From: Brevundimonas diminuta | GTDB taxonomy: Bacteria > Pseudomonadota > Alphaproteobacteria > Caulobacterales > Caulobacteraceae | DNA: 64,000 bases | Reading direction: 5' to 3' | NCBI RefSeq assembly: GCF_022654015.1 | Contig: NZ_CP073063.1 | Location: forward strand, 3,145,447 to 3,209,446 | In this document: positions 1-8,249 of the stretch, piece by piece | How the letters are laid out: each line of letters opens with the position of its first letter | Position numbering within the stretch: position 1 is the first letter of the stretch | Notes under the pieces: model-generated | Told to the model about the DNA's origin: nothing | What the model saw: only the letters and a program-made list of their open reading frames with translations | The model's database searches: none | Position numbers and translations under genes: made by a program

Positions 1-286
1 CGCCGCCGTCTATTATTCGCCCGACTTCTTCGGCGCGGCCGAGGACGAGGCGACCTATGCCGAGGTCAACGGCGCGGTCAGCCCGGCCGACAAATGGACC
101 GTCTCGGGCGCCGTCGGGCGTCAGTGGGTGTCGTCGGACCTGGACTACACCACCTGGAACCTGGGCGCGGCCTACCAGCTGACCGACGCTCTGGCGCTGG
201 ACCTGCGCTATCACGACACCGACCAACACGACTTCGGCGACATCTACGGCGCGCGCGCCGTAGCCACGCTGAAGGCGACCTTCTGA
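1..286 (+). CDS. TorF-family putative porin, C-terminal part (5' end outside window)
   Basis: An open frame runs in from the left edge and stops with TGA at 284-286, giving about 94 residues. The tail reads ALDLRYHDTDQHD and ends in KATF, so it closes on an aromatic residue like an outer-membrane beta-barrel. It matches the C-terminal part of the complete TorF-type porin at 32001-32678 (LAVDLRWYDTDRHS and a final YSF). The family is a short outer-membrane beta-barrel of poorly known substrate. It ends 10 bases before kdpC, so it is very likely co-transcribed with it and sits where kdpB would be expected. Family assignment rests on resemblance to the second copy; function is unknown. Confidence 0.7.
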   Translation, partial: AAVYYSPDFFGAAEDEATYAEVNGAVSPADKWTVSGAVGRQWVSSDLDYTTWNLGAAYQLTDALALDLRYHDTDQHDFGDIYGARAVATLKATF

Positions 287-296
287 GGCGACGACC

Positions 297-875
297 ATGG
301 TCAACCAACTTCGCCCGGCCCTCGTCATGACGGCCCTGTTCACCCTGCTGCTGGGCCTGGCCTATCCGCTGGCCGTCACCGGCATCGCCCAGGTCGCCTT
401 CCCGGATCAGGCCAACGGCAGCCTGGTGCGCGACGCCGGCGGGCGGGTCGTCGGCTCGTCCCTGATCGGCCAGCCCTTCGTCGGCGCCACCTACCTGCAT
501 CCGCGCCCGTCGGCGGCGGGCGACGGCTATGACGCCGCCGCCTCGTCCGGCTCCAACATGGGGCCGCTGAACCCGAACCTGATCGCTCGCGTGGCCGAAA
601 GCGCCCAGACGATCCGCGCCGAGGACGGCCCCGGCGTCATCCCCGCCGATGCGGTGACGACCTCGGGTTCGGGCCTCGACCCGGACGTGTCCCCGGCCTA
701 CGCTCGGCTACAGGCCGCGCGGATCGCCCGCGCCAGAGGCGTTCCCGTGCAACAGGTCCAGAGCATCATCGACGCGCACATCGAGGGGGCCTTCCTGGGC
801 TTCATCGGCCAGCCGCACGTCAATGTCCTGCTGACCAATCGCGCGCTGGACGCCCGCTTCGGGGCGGAGGGCTGA
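297..875 (+). CDS. kdpC: K(+)-transporting ATPase subunit C
   Basis: KdpC is the small single-span subunit of the high-affinity KdpFABC potassium pump. It assists ATP binding by KdpB and stabilises the complex at the inner membrane. The 192-residue product has the usual size and plan: one N-terminal membrane helix (about residues 8-30, ALVMTALFTLLLGLAYPLAV), then a periplasmic domain with the family features GSSLIGQPF and SGSNMGPLNPNL. The start is the ATG after a GGCGACGACC leader, and the stop abuts the kdpD start. Neighbours kdpD and kdpE confirm the assignment. The gene before it is a porin, not kdpB. Confidence 0.96.
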   Translation: MVNQLRPALVMTALFTLLLGLAYPLAVTGIAQVAFPDQANGSLVRDAGGRVVGSSLIGQPFVGATYLHPRPSAAGDGYDAAASSGSNMGPLNPNLIARVAESAQTIRAEDGPGVIPADAVTTSGSGLDPDVSPAYARLQAARIARARGVPVQQVQSIIDAHIEGAFLGFIGQPHVNVLLTNRALDARFGAEG

Positions 876-3560
876 TTGCCCGAAACGGCGCCCGAAACGC
901 CCGCGACTTCAGCCGTTCCGCGCCGCAAGCGCGGGCGGCTGAAGGTGTTTCTGGGCATGTCGCCCGGCGTGGGCAAGACCTATGAGATGCTGCGCGCCGC
1001 ACGCCGTCGAAAGGCCGAGGGGCTGGACGTCGTCGTCGGCGTGGTTGAGACCCACGGCCGCAAGGAGACGATGAGCCTGCTGCGTGGGCTGGACGTCATG
1101 CCGCGCGCGCCTATCGAACACCGCGACCGGGCCTTGATGGAGTTCGACCTGGACGGCGCCCTGGCGCGACGGCCCGAACTGCTGCTGGTCGACGAATACG
1201 CCCATTCCAACGCGCCGGGCTCGCGCCATCCCAAGCGCTGGCAGGATGTGGAGGAACTGCGCGACGCCGGTATCGACGTCTGGACCACGCTGAACATCCA
1301 GCATCTGGAAAGTCTGTCCGACGTCATCCTGCGCATCACCGGCGTGCGCCAGCGCGAGGCGGTGCCCGACAGCGCCCTCACCGGCGCCGACGACATCGAG
1401 GTCATCGACATCACGCCCGAAGACCTGCGGGCGCGTCTGGCCGAGGGCAAGGTCTATGTGCCCGAGACGGCGCGGGTGGCCTCCGAAAACTTCTTCAAGA
1501 TCGAGAACCTGACGGCGCTGCGCGAACTGGCCCTGCGGCGGGCGGCTCAGACGGTGGACGACCAGCTTCTGACCCACCTGCGCGAGCGGGGCGTGTCGGG
1601 GCCGTGGGCGGCGAACGAGCGGATTCTGGTGTTGGTCGGCGGCGACGCCATGACCGCCTACCTGGTGCGGACCGGTCGGCGGATGTCGGACATGATGATG
1701 GACGCCCCCTGGTCGGTCGCCCATGTCGAGCGGCCCAGCGGATCGCGCGCCGACGCCCGCTCGGCAGGACGGTTGTCGGAAGCCTTCAAGCTGGCCGAGC
1801 AGCTGGGCGGACGGCCCGTGACGATCAGCGGCGACGACGTGGTGCGCGCCGTTCTGGACCACGCCCACCGCAACAACGTCACCCAGATCGTCATCGGCAA
1901 GACGCGCGGCGGGCGGTTCGCCGAATGGACCGGCCGGGCGCTGGCGACCGAACTGTTGCGAAAGGCGCAAGGGGTCGCCGTCCACGTCGTGACCGAGGGC
2001 GATCTGGCCGCGCCGGAACCGGCGGCCAAGTCTGGCGTCCGGGCGGCGCTGGACTGGCGCGGCTATCCGGCTGGGGCGGGGTTCGTTCTGGCGGCGACGG
2101 GGGCGGCCCTGTTGCTCGATACCCGGTTCGAGCGGGTCGACCTGGGCGTCATCTATCTGGCGGCGGTGGTGGCGGCGGGGGTGCTGAACGGCCTCAGACC
2201 CGCACTGGCGGCGGCGACCCTGGCCTTTTTGACCTATAACTTCCTGTTCCTCCAGCCGCGCTACAGCTTCCTAATCGGTTCGCCGACCGACTTTTTGACG
2301 CTGCTCCTGTTCTGGGGCGTAGCTCTGGGAACCGGCGCCCTGGCGGGGCGGGTGCGCGAACAGGCCAGGGCGGCCCAGCGGCGCGCCGCCGCCGTCTCGG
2401 CCCTGCTGGCCGCCAGTCAGACCCTGTCGGCCGGCCAGGATCGTGCGACAACAGCCCGCAGCCTGGCTGAACAGGCCTCGGCCGCCGCCGGCGCGGGCGC
2501 CGTCGTCCTGCTGCCCGACGGCGAGGACATCGTCCTGACCGCGGCCAGTCCCGAGGGCGTGATTCTGGCCCCCGACGCCATGGCCGCCGCCCGCTGGGCC
2601 TGGACCCACGGCGAGGTCACGGGCCACGGCACCGGCACCCTGCCGCAGACCCAATGGCGATTTCAGCCCTTGCAGGGCGTTCGCGGCCGGGCCGGCGTGG
2701 CGGGCGTCGACGCCTCGGCCGTGGCGGCGGGCTCGGACGAGGAACGTCTGGCCCTGGCCCTGCTCGATCAGGGGGCCGTGGCGCTGGAGCGGGCCGATCT
2801 GGCCGGCCAGGCGCTGGAGACCGAAACCCTGCGCCGCGCCGACCGTTTCCGCGCCGCCCTGATGAACTCGGTCAGCCACGACCTGCGCACGCCCCTGTCC
2901 ACCGTCCTGGGCTCGGCGACGACCCTGATCGACTATGGCGCGACCCTGAAGCCCGAGGTCCGCGACGACCTGCTGCTCAGCATCCGCGAAGAGGCCGAAC
3001 GCCTGTCGCGCTATGTCGGCGATCTCCTGGACATGACCCGGCTGGAGGGTGGCGGCCTGAACGTGCGCACCGACTGGACCGATGTGCGCGACATCCTGAA
3101 CACCGCCGCCGACCGGGTGTCGCGCCGCCTGGGCCGACGCAAGGTTACGCGCGATTTTCCGGCCCAGCTCAGCATGGTCGAGGCCGATCCGGGTCTGCTG
3201 GAACAGGCGGTGGTCAACATCCTCGAAAACGCCATCGCCTACAGCCCCGACGGCACGACCATCGAACTGGCGGCCTATGAGGATCGCGGCGCCGTCGTCA
3301 TCTCCATCGAGGACGAGGGACGCGGCATCCCGACCGCCGAGTTGGAACGGGTGTTCGACAAATTCCGCCGCATGGAAGAATCCACCGACCGCGCCAAGGG
3401 GGCCGGCCTGGGCCTGGCCATCGCCAAGGGTTTCGTCGAGGCCATGCGCGGCCGTATCGCCGCCGCCAGCCCGATCCAGGACGACGCCGACGGCAAGCGT
3501 GGAACCCGCATCCTGATCAGCCTGCCCAAGTCCATCGCCACCCACCCGGATCTGCTGTGA
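876..3560 (+). CDS. kdpD: Osmosensitive K+ channel histidine kinase KdpD
   Basis: KdpD is the membrane sensor kinase that phosphorylates KdpE when potassium is limiting. The 894 residues hold the full plan: N-terminal KdpD domain with Walker A GMSPGVGKT (27-35), a universal-stress-like domain (about 245-370), four membrane helices (about 395-495), a GAF-like region, then HisKA with the phospho-accepting His668 in SVSHDLRTPL and an HATPase domain with NILENAIAYSPDG and GAGLGLAIAKG. The start is a TTG at 876 directly after the kdpC stop TGA at 873-875, so translation is probably coupled. The stop overlaps kdpE. Confidence 0.97.
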   Translation: MPETAPETPATSAVPRRKRGRLKVFLGMSPGVGKTYEMLRAARRRKAEGLDVVVGVVETHGRKETMSLLRGLDVMPRAPIEHRDRALMEFDLDGALARRPELLLVDEYAHSNAPGSRHPKRWQDVEELRDAGIDVWTTLNIQHLESLSDVILRITGVRQREAVPDSALTGADDIEVIDITPEDLRARLAEGKVYVPETARVASENFFKIENLTALRELALRRAAQTVDDQLLTHLRERGVSGPWAANERILVLVGGDAMTAYLVRTGRRMSDMMMDAPWSVAHVERPSGSRADARSAGRLSEAFKLAEQLGGRPVTISGDDVVRAVLDHAHRNNVTQIVIGKTRGGRFAEWTGRALATELLRKAQGVAVHVVTEGDLAAPEPAAKSGVRAALDWRGYPAGAGFVLAATGAALLLDTRFERVDLGVIYLAAVVAAGVLNGLRPALAAATLAFLTYNFLFLQPRYSFLIGSPTDFLTLLLFWGVALGTGALAGRVREQARAAQRRAAAVSALLAASQTLSAGQDRATTARSLAEQASAAAGAGAVVLLPDGEDIVLTAASPEGVILAPDAMAAARWAWTHGEVTGHGTGTLPQTQWRFQPLQGVRGRAGVAGVDASAVAAGSDEERLALALLDQGAVALERADLAGQALETETLRRADRFRAALMNSVSHDLRTPLSTVLGSATTLIDYGATLKPEVRDDLLLSIREEAERLSRYVGDLLDMTRLEGGGLNVRTDWTDVRDILNTAADRVSRRLGRRKVTRDFPAQLSMVEADPGLLEQAVVNILENAIAYSPDGTTIELAAYEDRGAVVISIEDEGRGIPTAELERVFDKFRRMEESTDRAKGAGLGLAIAKGFVEAMRGRIAAASPIQDDADGKRGTRILISLPKSIATHPDLL

Positions 3561-4249
3561 TGTCCGCCGTTCGCCCCCAGGTTCTGGTCATCGACGACGA
3601 ACCCCAGATCCACCGCTTCCTGGCGCCCGCCCTGGACGCTGCCGGCTATGAACCCCGCCGCGCCGACAGCGGTCAGGAGGGGTTGCGCGCCATCGCCCTG
3701 TGGAGCCCCGACGCCGTCGTGCTGGACCTGGGCTTGCCCGATATGGACGGCAAGGACGTGCTGACGCGGGCGCGCGACTTCTATCAGGGGCCGATCATCG
3801 TCCTGTCCGCCCGCGACCGCGAGGCCGAGAAGATCACGGCCCTGGACCTGGGCGCCAACGACTATGTCGAAAAGCCGTTCGGCGTCGGCGAACTGCTGGC
3901 CCGCATCCGCGCCGGCCTGCGTCAGGGCGCGTTGACGCCGGTCGCGGGCGGAGCGGTCACGGCGGGGGATGTCGTGATCGATCTGGACCGCCGCATCGTC
4001 ACGCGCGCCGGCGAGCGGGTGAAACTGCGGCCCAAGGAATACGACGTCTTGGCCTACCTCGCCCGCAACGCCGGCAAGGTCCTGGGCCACGCCTACCTGC
4101 TCAAGACCATATGGGGCGCCAGCCACGCCGACGACGTTCAATATCTGCGCGTCGTCGTCGGCCAACTCCGTCACAAGCTCGAGGCCGACCCGGCCCAGCC
4201 CGTTCTTCTCGTGACCGAGCCTGGCGTCGGATACCGATTGGCGGACTGA
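3560..4249 (+). CDS. kdpE: Response regulator KdpE, OmpR family
   Basis: KdpE is the DNA-binding partner of KdpD and activates the kdp operon. The product (229 residues from this ATG) has a receiver domain with the acidic pocket IDDE near residues 11-14, phospho-accepting Asp56 in VLDLGLPDMDG and the lysine in YVEKPF. An OmpR-type winged helix follows (RPKEYDVLAYLARNAGKVL to the C terminus). The ATG at 3560 overlaps the kdpD stop as TGATG; a GTG one codon upstream (3557) is an alternative. No terminator is obvious after the gene. Confidence 0.96.
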   Translation: MSAVRPQVLVIDDEPQIHRFLAPALDAAGYEPRRADSGQEGLRAIALWSPDAVVLDLGLPDMDGKDVLTRARDFYQGPIIVLSARDREAEKITALDLGANDYVEKPFGVGELLARIRAGLRQGALTPVAGGAVTAGDVVIDLDRRIVTRAGERVKLRPKEYDVLAYLARNAGKVLGHAYLLKTIWGASHADDVQYLRVVVGQLRHKLEADPAQPVLLVTEPGVGYRLAD

Positions 4250-4323
4250 GGCCTTCGGCGAGAGGGTTCGGCTGTCTTTTCAGATGCAGCCTCACAATGG
4301 CCGGCGCGTTGTCTGCGAAACCC

Positions 4324-5265
4324 ATGTCCGATCCAGGCCCCCTCCCCCCGATCGTCTATCACCCGGCCTACAGCGCCGAACTGCCATCGGGTCATCGCTT
4401 TCCGATGCAGAAATATGCGCGCCTGTTGGAGGTGCTGAGAGAGGAAGGGCTGATCGGACCGGATGGCCTGTGGGAGCCTGAACCTGCGGATTACTCGCTG
4501 CTCGCGGCCGTGCATGATCCCGACTATGTGCGCCAGGTGCTGGACGCCTGCGTTCCGCCGAAGGTCGAACGGGTCATCGGCCTGCCCATCACGCAGAGCG
4601 TCGTCGAACGCACGCAGGCCGCCGTCGGCGGCACGCTGACCGCAGCCCGTCTCGCCCTTCGCCATGGACTCGCCTGCAATACAGCCGGAGGCAGCCATCA
4701 CGCCGGCCCCATGGGCGGCGCAGGCTTCTGCGTCTTCAACGACATCGGCGTGGCCGCGCGAGCCCTGATCGACAGTGGCGAAGTCGGACAGGTCCTGGTG
4801 GTCGATCTGGACGTCCACCAAGGCGATGGAACCGCCTTCATCTTCGAGCACGAGCCCCGCGTCTTCACCTTCTCAATGCATGGCGAAAAGAACTTTCCGG
4901 TGCGCAGGGGGCCCAGCGATCTGGATATCGACCTGCCCGACGGAACCGGCGATGTAGCCTATGTCGCCCGGCTCAAAGAGGTTCTGCCTGACCTGCTTCA
5001 ACGCGTTGCGCCGGATCTCGTCTTCTACATCGCCGGCGTCGATCCGCACGAAAGCGACCGGCTTGGGCGGCTGTCGCTCAGCGACGAGGGATTGGCTGAG
5101 CGCGACGCCTATGTGCTTGAAACCTGTCTGGCGGTCGCGCCGCTCGTCGGCGTCATCGGCGGTGGATACGACCACGACATTGATCGTCTGGCGCGCCGCC
5201 ACGCGACACTGCATCGCGCGGCCGCCCACGCCTGGCGGCGCGGTCTGGCCCGGCGGGAGGCTTGA
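4324..5265 (+). CDS. Histone deacetylase family protein (acetylpolyamine amidohydrolase/AcuC class)
   Basis: This is a zinc-dependent deacetylase of the bacterial HDAC-like superfamily, expected to remove acyl groups from polyamines or proteins in the cytoplasm; its substrate cannot be told from sequence. The 313-residue protein keeps the catalytic machinery: His125-His126 in GGSHHAGPMGGAGFCVFND, zinc ligands Asp163 and His165 in DLDVHQGDG, a third ligand Asp240 in IAGVDPHESD, and Tyr282 in GGGYDHDIDRL. The start chosen is ATG 4324; an in-frame ATG at 4297 would add nine residues. The stop overlaps the start region of the next gene, so the two are likely co-expressed. Fold and active site are secure. 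Confidence 0.88.
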   Translation: MSDPGPLPPIVYHPAYSAELPSGHRFPMQKYARLLEVLREEGLIGPDGLWEPEPADYSLLAAVHDPDYVRQVLDACVPPKVERVIGLPITQSVVERTQAAVGGTLTAARLALRHGLACNTAGGSHHAGPMGGAGFCVFNDIGVAARALIDSGEVGQVLVVDLDVHQGDGTAFIFEHEPRVFTFSMHGEKNFPVRRGPSDLDIDLPDGTGDVAYVARLKEVLPDLLQRVAPDLVFYIAGVDPHESDRLGRLSLSDEGLAERDAYVLETCLAVAPLVGVIGGGYDHDIDRLARRHATLHRAAAHAWRRGLARREA

Positions 5266-5267
5266 TC

Positions 5268-5798
5268 GTGGCAGACCCGGCGCCGCTCATCATCACCGCA
5301 GCCCTGGACGACGGCGCCTTCGACTGGTTCGACGCCTTGCGCCAGGCGCACTTTCCCCGCCACCGCAACGTCGTCCCGGCCCATCTGACCCTGTTCCACG
5401 CCCTCCCCGGCGCGCAGGAAAACTTCGTGTTGGAGATGCTGAAGTCGGCGTGCCGACGCCAGGCGCCGATCCGCCTCGATGTGCGCGTCCCGTGGTCCCT
5501 TGGGCGTGGCGTGGCCTACCGCCTGGCGTCCGCCGATCTGGATCGACTGCGTAGACAACTCGCGGAAGCCTTTTCGCCCTGGCTGACTCGCCAGGATCAG
5601 GCCCCGTTCCGACCTCACATCACGGTCCAGAACAAGGTCGAGCCCGCAGACGCCAAACACCTGCTTGAGCAGCTTCAGCTGGAGTTCGAGCCGTTCGACA
5701 TTCTCGCTGACGGCCTGCTCGTCTGGCGCTATCTAGGCGGCCCGTGGGAGCCGATTGATCGGATTCCTTTCGAGGGCAAGCTGACCCTCGACGATTAG
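5268..5798 (+). CDS. 2'-5' RNA ligase/2H phosphoesterase family protein
   Basis: The 176-residue protein carries two HxT motifs that define 2H phosphoesterases: HLTLFH near residue 39 and PHITVQN near residue 120, each preceded by a hydrophobic strand. Members hydrolyse or ligate 2',5'- or cyclic phosphate bonds in RNA or nucleotides; the true substrate here is unknown. The start is probably GTG 5268, two bases after the upstream stop; a TTG at 5262 overlapping that stop is the alternative. Pairing with the HDAC-like gene suggests a small shared transcript. The gene ends just before a repeat-bearing scar. Confidence 0.8.
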   Translation: MADPAPLIITAALDDGAFDWFDALRQAHFPRHRNVVPAHLTLFHALPGAQENFVLEMLKSACRRQAPIRLDVRVPWSLGRGVAYRLASADLDRLRRQLAEAFSPWLTRQDQAPFRPHITVQNKVEPADAKHLLEQLQLEFEPFDILADGLLVWRYLGGPWEPIDRIPFEGKLTLDD

Positions 5799-6158
5799 AA
5801 TGCACCCTGTCGGGACCACTTAACACCTGCTCACTCCAAGCCCGCAATTGTTGGGTCCTAGGAATTCGACCATTTAAGCCGACCACTTAAGAGCTGCTCA
5901 AATTGGGCCGAAACCACTTAAGACCTGCTCAAATTTGGAATGGCATCTGATTTTTTGGTGAAAATTGGTACCCGGACCAGAATCGATCAGTTGCAAAAGC
6001 CCGCCGGGCCACAACACACACGCTTCCAGACCTAAGCCAGACGCATCAGATCTCTGAGGAAGTCTTCCAGTCAGACCGGCTAAGCGCCGCAGCAGGCATT
6101 CGCGAGCGCACCGTGCTGATTTCCGCACTATCAAGATCCGTCGTCGCCTAGACGCCCA
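5799..6158. other. Gene-poor scar with direct repeats and an orphan coding fragment
   Basis: No convincing intact gene lies in these 360 bases. The left part holds short direct repeats (see repeat entry 5815-5938). The right part has one plus-strand open frame without a start codon, from about 5951 to a TAG at 6149-6151, ending RERTVLISALSRSVVA. It reads like the C-terminal scrap of a truncated protein, but I cannot assign it to a family. Base composition is visibly less GC-rich than its surroundings, which fits a past insertion or deletion event at the left edge of the metal-resistance block. Confidence 0.4.
5815..5938. repeat. Four short direct repeats, possible IS-end (IS21-like) remnant
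   Basis: The core ACCACTTAAGACCTGCTCAA recurs on the plus strand at 5815 (diverged), 5882 (GAGCTGCTCAAATTGG) and 5912 (GACCTGCTCAAATTTGG), plus a partial ACCATTTAAG at 5869. The last two full copies are exactly 30 bases apart. Several IS21-family elements carry multiple direct repeats of about 20 bp at each end, so this looks like one end of such an element that has lost its transposase genes. No transposase frame is visible nearby. The IS family is an inference. Confidence 0.45.
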
Positions 6159-6434
6159 TCAGAGATATTTTGTGATTTCCCGGAACTCGCCCATGGCCTG
6201 ACGCGCCTCGGCGGGATCGCCCTCGGCCGCGTGGGCGAGGCAGTGGTCGATGTGGTCGTGGATGAGTGTCTTCTTGGCTGCTGCGACGGCCTTCTCAATC
6301 GCGTGCAGTTGCTGCGCTAGGTCCAGGCACGACCGCTCCGCTTCGATCATTCCGATCACAGTCCGCAAATGACCTTCGGCGCGTTTGAGCCGCTTGATGA
6401 CGTCAGGGTGGGATGCGTGAGAAACATGAGCCAT
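6159..6434 (-). CDS. Metal-sensing transcriptional repressor, RcnR/FrmR (DUF156) family, DmeR-like
   Basis: The 91-residue all-helical protein is typical of CsoR/RcnR/FrmR repressors, which bind operator DNA as tetramers and let go on binding metal or formaldehyde. Visible residues are His3 in the N terminus, Cys36 in ERSCLDLAQQL, His61 and His64/Cys65 in LIHDHIDHCL. This His-Cys-His pattern resembles the nickel/cobalt type (RcnR, DmeR) rather than CsoR, which uses Cys-His-Cys. The start ATG 6434 was chosen over 6470 because residues before it are not family-like. It lies 69 bases downstream of the MerC-like gene on the same strand, so it may be co-transcribed and Zur-linked. The exact metal is uncertain. 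Confidence 0.85.
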   Translation of the reverse strand: MAHVSHASHPDVIKRLKRAEGHLRTVIGMIEAERSCLDLAQQLHAIEKAVAAAKKTLIHDHIDHCLAHAAEGDPAEARQAMGEFREITKYL

Positions 6435-6503
6435 GGAATTTGACCTATCCCCCTGGAGGGGATACGGCAAGGTGAAATCACGCCGACCGACCGGCGATCA
6501 GCT

Positions 6504-6863
6504 TCACATGCGGCGCATCGAAACGATGTGGGCGGAGATCAGGAGGATAGAGCCGAACACAGTGTTCCAGACGGTCCAGCCATGGCCCGCGAGTTCCGTC
6601 GCACCGAACACGAGCGCCCCCACCCCCAGTACCGCGACGGCTTTGACAGCGATCCCAACGCTTGGGCGACGCAGGATCGACAGATAGGCGAACGTGGCCG
6701 CCACCAGGGCGAAAAGCGCGTGCAGCCATTCCGTCGTGGCTAGGCCCACCAGCGGAAGAACACTCGCCAGCACCGGCGCCGTCAAACAGTGGAGCAGGCA
6801 TACCACGGACAAGCCGGCACCCAGGACGTCTCCAGCACGGCGAGGCGTGAGGGCTTCCGACAA
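6504..6863 (-). CDS. MerC domain-containing membrane protein
   Basis: A 119-residue inner-membrane protein with four predicted helices. The first holds the metal-binding cysteine pair of the MerC family in VVCLLHCLTAPV, near residues 22-26, and the last ends in SAHIVSMRRM. MerC proteins were described as mercury transporters, but no merA, merT or merP is seen here. Chromosomal relatives often occur under zinc control. The start lies 11 bases from the palindrome at 6875-6893, so the protein is probably made when Zur lets go under zinc starvation. A role in zinc or related metal movement is an inference. Confidence 0.8.
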   Translation of the reverse strand: MSEALTPRRAGDVLGAGLSVVCLLHCLTAPVLASVLPLVGLATTEWLHALFALVAATFAYLSILRRPSVGIAVKAVAVLGVGALVFGATELAGHGWTVWNTVFGSILLISAHIVSMRRM

Positions 6864-6874
6864 CGATATTCTCC

Positions 6875-6893
6875 AATGTTACGTCGTAACATT
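6875..6893. promoter_or_regulatory. Putative Zur box between the MerC-like and MFS genes
   Basis: The sequence AATGTTACGTCGTAACATT is a perfect inverted repeat of nine-base arms around one central base. It closely matches the proteobacterial Zur consensus (AATGTTATANTATAACATT), differing only in the centre. It sits 11 bases upstream of the MerC-like start (minus strand) and 26 bases upstream of the MFS start (plus strand). One bound Zur dimer could therefore repress both genes. This is motif recognition; no zur gene is in the window. Confidence 0.7.
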
Positions 6894-6919
6894 TACTCCT
6901 GTCAGTCAGGCATTGAAAG

Positions 6920-8245
6920 ATGTTCTCTCCGCTTCGAAACGCCGCATATAGGCATCTCTTCATCGCTCAGGTCGCCGCCCTGCTGGGAACGGGCATGGCG
7001 ACCGTGGCCCTGGGACTGTTGGCGCACGACCTCGCGGGCGCGAACGCGGGCGAGATCCTCGGCGCCGCCCTGGCCATCAAGATGATCGCCTATATCGGCG
7101 TCGCCCCGTTCGCGAGCGCCCTTGCGGCGCGCTTGCCGCGCAAGACTCTGCTGGTCTGTCTGGATATCGTTCGCGCCGCCGTGGCGGTCGCCCTGCCCTT
7201 CGTCGGACAGGCCTGGCAGGTCTACGCCCTGATGACCGTGCTTTACGTCGCCTCAGCCGCCTTCACACCAGCGTTCCAGGCCATGATCCCCGACCTTCTC
7301 TCGGATGAGGCGGAATATACAAAGGCCCTGTCGCTCTCCCGCCTCGCCGCCGATCTGGAGAGCGTGGCGAGCCCTGTGGTCGCCGCATTGCTGCTGGCCG
7401 TCATCAGCTACAACAACCTCTTCGTCGGGACGGCGATCGGCTTCGTGCTTTCGGCGGGCTTCGTGGTGACGGCGCTTCTGCCACGCCCGTCATCGTCTCA
7501 GCCCCTGCCGTTCCTCAAGCGACTGACCGGCGGCGTGCGGCTGTTCGCCTTCACGCCGCGACTGCGCGGCCTGCTGGCGGTGAGTCTGGCCACGGCGGCG
7601 GGCGGGGCCATGGTCTTCGTTAACACCGTGGTCATCGTGCAGTCCGTGTTCGAACTTACGCAACAGGCGACGGCATGGGCGCTCGCGGCGTTTGGGATCG
7701 GGTCCATGACGGCGGCCGTTGTCCTTCCGCGCATCCTGAATCGACTGAAGGACCGCACCGCCATGCTGATGGGGGCCGGGATCATGACTTGCGTTCTGCT
7801 GGCCGGCGCTCTGATCGCCCGGACCTATCCGATCCTGATCGGGCTGTGGATCGTGATGGGCTTCGGTTATTCACTCACCATCACGCCCGCCGGTCGCGCG
7901 CTTCGTCGGTCGTCGAGCGCAGGCGACAGACCCGCGCTGTTCGCCGCGCAGTTCGCCTTGTCGCACGCCTGCTGGCTGATCGCCTATCCGGTGGCGGGCC
8001 TTGTCTCGGCCGAAGCGAATCCGACGGCAGCCTTCCTCGTCCTCTCGGCCTTGTGCGCCGCCGGTCTCGTGCTGGGCCTCCTTGTCTGGCCGACGCATGA
8101 CCCGCTCAATGTGGTGCACAGCCACGACGGCCTGATGGCGGACGATCCTCACCTTGCCGAGGGTGTAAGGCTCAAGGACGGCGGCGTCGTCCACGCCCAT
8201 CCGGTCGTCATCGACGACCAGCATCGGCGTTGGCCGAAATCATGA
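6920..8245 (+). CDS. MFS transporter with His-rich C-terminal tail
   Basis: A 441-residue major facilitator with about 12 membrane helices, of the EntS/DHA3-like exporter type (start region FSPLRNAAYRHLFIAQVAALL, cytoplasmic loop AARLPRKTLL). The last 50 residues are soluble and hold scattered histidines (VVHSHDGL, DDPHLAEG, VVHAHPVVIDDQHRRW), which could bind metal. It is divergent from the MerC-like gene and shares the Zur-box palindrome, so I infer a metal-linked role such as export of a metallophore or of the metal itself. The substrate is not known. It is followed by a stem-loop before the convergent gene. Confidence 0.8.
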   Translation: MFSPLRNAAYRHLFIAQVAALLGTGMATVALGLLAHDLAGANAGEILGAALAIKMIAYIGVAPFASALAARLPRKTLLVCLDIVRAAVAVALPFVGQAWQVYALMTVLYVASAAFTPAFQAMIPDLLSDEAEYTKALSLSRLAADLESVASPVVAALLLAVISYNNLFVGTAIGFVLSAGFVVTALLPRPSSSQPLPFLKRLTGGVRLFAFTPRLRGLLAVSLATAAGGAMVFVNTVVIVQSVFELTQQATAWALAAFGIGSMTAAVVLPRILNRLKDRTAMLMGAGIMTCVLLAGALIARTYPILIGLWIVMGFGYSLTITPAGRALRRSSSAGDRPALFAAQFALSHACWLIAYPVAGLVSAEANPTAAFLVLSALCAAGLVLGLLVWPTHDPLNVVHSHDGLMADDPHLAEGVRLKDGGVVHAHPVVIDDQHRRWPKS

Positions 8246-8249
8246 GGCG

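Noticed and set aside
3700..4323. Upstream extension of the HDAC-like frame
   Set aside because: It overlaps kdpE in another phase and lacks HDAC similarity before residue 1 of the chosen start.
5898..6134. 78-residue minus-strand frame in the scar region
   Set aside because: It runs through the repeats, has no domain or ribosome site and no family.
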